From: Vespa crabro
Lineage: Eukaryota; Arthropoda; Insecta; Hymenoptera; Vespidae
Assembly (NCBI RefSeq): GCF_910589235.1
Contig: NC_060955.1
Location: 18,850,212 to 18,914,211, forward strand
Direction of reading: 5' to 3'
Length of the DNA: 64,000 bases
The notes beneath the pieces were generated by a model. It ran no database searches, was not told the origin of the DNA, and saw nothing but the letters and a program-made list of their open reading frames with translations. Positions within the stretch are counted from its first letter, which is position 1. The number at the start of each line of letters is the position of its first letter. The position numbers and the translations under genes were made by a program. Positions 60,787 to 64,000 of this stretch are shown in pieces.

Positions 60787-63034
60787 GAAATTTAATAGCA
60801 CTATGAAATTTATAATAATTAGTTTATACTACCTTTGCGTGGCACGTGCTGGTTTTATAGCACACGTATTGATGCTAAAAAGTATGAATACTATCATAAT
60901 ATATTTTGTTATATACGATGTATAAAACAATTGATATATAAATAATATATATGATAAATATTCGCATTACTTCAGATCCTATGTATTTGTAATTTCATAT
61001 TTAAAAAAAAAATTTTCCGCTTTTCTGGATCGATTGTTAATGTATAAGTGTGCTTAAGATAGCATCCAAACGACAGAAGAGAGAAAACCTGTAGAAATAT
61101 AATATACTGTCGAATCTATGCCAGCAGACAGGAAAAGCCAGTAAAAAACATGTTACCACCGTGCCATTCGTATACACAAAACACAGAAGAGTATTCAAAG
61201 AATTCACAATACGGAACACAATCACAAATCATTCGATCAATTAAAATCTAGTGTAATCAATTTCATAATTTTCTTCTCTCTCTCTTCCTCTCTATCTTAT
61301 TTAAAGTTTTATAAGTTGCTTTATAGCTAATATTTCTCATCAAATATTCTCAACTTTCCATTCAATTACAAAGAGTAATTACCGAAAAATTTATCTAAAT
61401 TGGATGTAAATAATGGAAATTTTTAAGAAATTACATACATGATTAAAGCAATTATATTAGTATTATGTATTAGTAGAAACATGCAATGATCTGTCACGCT
61501 ATCAAAACAGGCAAGCGTCATGAGACGTACGACAGATGCAATTATTATATATTAGGGAGTCGATAGTTGTAAGTTCAGCTATGAGCTCAACAGACTTTTA
61601 ACCGGTATATATAAAAAATCGGAATATTGAATAAAAAAATTATTACTGTAAAGTTGCGTGTTTGTGTATTAACTAAGGACACTAAAAAAATACTAAGGAC
61701 ATTTTTACGGACTAGATGGTGTGTGTCTTTTATTTCTTCTTTTATATTATTTACACAGTAATTTTTATTAATTGCACTTGCGATAAGGCAATTTGAAAAG
61801 TAAGTTTTTCAATAGATATTAGTATAATTATACATACAATAATTTCTCTTTTAGGTGGACTAATTCGATGAAGTTATTTATACGTTTTACATTAAAAGTA
61901 TGAATTGTGTAATACAAGATTCTTTCATTTCGTTCTGAAAAATTTCTGGTAGTTAACAAATTGTCACAATAGAAATCCTCTTTCGCAGGTAAAAAGTATA
62001 CTCTCTATATAGCACATTGCTGATACACATGTGCACTTTTGGTTTATATTAAATGGAAATGAAACTACTCGATTAGTGCAGAAAATAAAAAAAAAATAAG
62101 CATTATCATAACTATCAATAATTCTATTATCTCCTCTGATCCTTTTTAGTTAATTGGAATGATATTAAAACATTAGATCCGTTACGTAACAAATGTCTGA
62201 GGTGATGTTAATAAAATCAATAACAAAAAAACATCACATACAGGTTAGACATAACTGTTAAGAAAGACCAATCATATTATAGACTTTCATATAGGAAGAT
62301 TTAGGATACAAACTATATCTATTAAATTGATTAATTTCTTATTAATCTCAACGATCTCACATAATAAAACTATATATAATATAATCCTGCATAATACAAT
62401 TTTTAATAATATTTTTTGCAAAATAAATAAGACTTTGAAATACAAGTGTCATCTGAATAAATGAATAAATAATATGATTGATTATAAGATCGAGTAGATA
62501 ATTTTTCCTATCGAATGAAAGGACGGCTATTTTAGTCATTCCCCATCACCTATACATATAACAATAACCTATGTGCAACGTAATTCTTTTTATATCTAGA
62601 TACTTTCTTTGATAGTACTGCTATTGATATTTCTTTTTCATACTAAAGCTTTTCATTTAATTTATATTTTATAGAAGAAAATAATGTAATAAGAAATACA
62701 ATAAGAAAAGTTGTCGAACTTTGCTCATCAAAATTATGATACTTTTCATTTTAACTTTTCACTGTCTTACACTTTGTTATAAATTATTGAAGATAACGAT
62801 ACATTACGATATAGAAAGAGTGATCGATTTGATTAGTTCAACAGTCCCACACTTGAGAGACTCAGTGGCATTACCGTAATATCCTTCGAGGATCCCTGAA
62901 CGCGTCTAATAAGATAAGTGCACTAAACCGAGACGAAAAGGATAAAAGATTAAATCTATTCAAATTGATTTATATACTGTGCAAATAAACGTGATTATAT
63001 AGTTGACGAATAAAAAATACAACTAACTATCAGC
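60787..63034 (+). other. B10-C3 spacer
   Basis: Third copy of the B-C spacer: B 3' flank to about 60925, unidentified stretch at about 61010-61260, C leader at 61550-61860, candidate promoter near 62820-62880 with three private changes (for example GAGTGATCGA). No gene. Confidence 0.5.
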
Positions 63035-64000
63035 ATGAGAAATATAATTGAGAGATTTATAAAACAAGAAAATGTACGAGATACTTTTAGATTTTACAAA
63101 ATAAAGCACAAAAGAAAAAAGAATTTCGGAGAAGTTTTACGACCGATCTACATTTTAAGTATTATCTTTGGTTTGCGTGTTTTTGAATTTCCTCAAAGCC
63201 ATTCAAGACCAATACTTAGTTTCCTTTATTCTATGTCACTTTATTGTCTTCATCTTGTCGGATGGACTTATCAACAAGAACGAATGTATAACACTGAAAT
63301 GTTTAATTTAGACAGAACTATAACCTACGTTTTATCTATCTCAGATAAAATAATGGTATTTATTATACTCATATTGGAATTACATCAGAGCGAGGTGAGA
63401 CCACAATATTTATGCATAATTATCAATACTAACGAATTTTTTCTATGATATTTATTAATATTATTCTTAAAACGAATGTTACACAGTCATCAAAATTATT
63501 TGCCAAAAGAATAAGCGAGATTGACAAAACACTTCAGGTGCTAGGTTCATCAACGTCTTTCAACAACATTTACAAAATGACGATAATGAATATAACGATC
63601 GCAATCCTTTATTTGTTACTTTTCTTCATAACAATTATCATATGGATGACAATATTAAATAATCCAATTTATAAATCGTTCATATTATATTTATCTCTAA
63701 TGTTGTATATATATATTTTTATGATCAAATTTATACTTTTAATTGAATTCTTTACTATTATAAGGTATGTACTACTATTAAGAATAACATATTTCATTTC
63801 GATTATAAATTGAAAATCTTTAATTATCTTAGATGCATCCAATCGGAATTTCGCCGAGCAAATGATCTCCTTAGCGACGTCAATGTTTTACCAATTTCTT
63901 CTATTGCTTCGGAATTACTTGAACATAAAAAAGCTGATGGTTCCTTATCTATTGAAAGTTCTCTCCCAGTAGATTCAAAAAAATTATTTATCGGTCAATC
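63035..64000 (+). CDS. C3: gustatory receptor, group C, truncated by window end
   Basis: Exons seen: 63035-63394, 63487-63764, and exon 3 from 63833 to the window end. Exon 1 is one codon longer than in C1/C2 (TYQQER for TYQER, a CAA gain or loss). It has Glu-Leu and Ser-Glu at its end where C1 has Gly-Leu and Ser-Lys. Exon 2 has KMTIMN for KKTIMN and FFITII for FLITII. Open throughout the visible part. The 3' exons lie outside the window. Confidence 0.78.

Larger units (their letters stand above)
58652..64000 (+). repeat. Tandem repeat, copy 3 (B10-C3, incomplete)
   Basis: Third unit, cut by the window end. It keeps the 360 bp lost from copies 1 and 2 (offset rises from 9,751 to 10,111 after exon 4 of the B gene). 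It carries its own differences, including an extra CAA codon in C3. Probably closest to the ancestral unit. Confidence 0.9.

Noticed and set aside
1..64000. Odorant receptor (7tm_6) instead of gustatory receptor identity
   Set aside because: The C-terminal TYhhhhhQ motif and the set of three phase-0 3' introns fit Gr; no Or-type C-terminal motif was seen.
1..64000. tRNA, rRNA, CRISPR or transposase genes
   Set aside because: Looked for cloverleaf-like, rRNA-like and regularly spaced repeat patterns and for transposase motifs; none found by eye.

Overview
The window is one tandem array of insect chemoreceptor genes, all on the + strand, in very AT-rich DNA with short introns (mostly 60-130 bp). 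The genes encode 405-455-residue, multi-pass membrane proteins. Their last transmembrane segment carries a TY(L/I)VILIQ motif that matches the insect gustatory receptor (7tm_7) signature TYhhhhhQF. The last three introns are phase 0, as is known for the ancestral introns of this superfamily. The overall look (large recent Gr arrays, AT richness) suggests a hymenopteran, but the species cannot be named from sequence alone.

Three subfamilies recur; the labels A, B and C are mine. A genes start MF(R/Q)(S/P)K and B genes start M(S/F/Y)LS-like; both have seven exons and about 405-425 residues. C genes start MRNIIERF and have about 455 residues with a longer serine-rich loop. Order along the window: A0 pseudogene, A1, B1, C relic, A2, B2, B3, A3, B relic, C relic, A4, C relic, A5, B4, C relic, B5, C relic, A pseudogene, B6, C relic, A pseudogene, B7, C relic, A6, B8 (broken), C1, A relic, B relic, A7, B9 (broken), C2, A relic, B relic, A8, B10, C3 (runs off the end). 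The simplest reading is an ancestral A-B-C triplet copied repeatedly, with most C genes lost.

From about 39.15 kb to the end the array is a nearly identical tandem triplication with a 9,751-bp period (B-C-A). The first two copies share a 360-bp deletion that breaks the B gene. The third copy keeps the missing exon and its B gene is intact.

Splice sites are the most unusual aspect. In every A and B gene with exon 5 intact, intron 4 ends in AT, not AG, at the conserved exon 5 start, while the homologous C intron ends in a normal AG. In 14 of 18 A/B genes intron 2 begins with GC rather than GT. Both A and B genes share an upstream module of two conserved blocks. No RNA gene, transposase, CRISPR array or non-receptor gene was recognised. 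Likely role of the proteins: ligand-gated cation channel subunits in the membranes of taste or other chemosensory neurons; ligands cannot be inferred.
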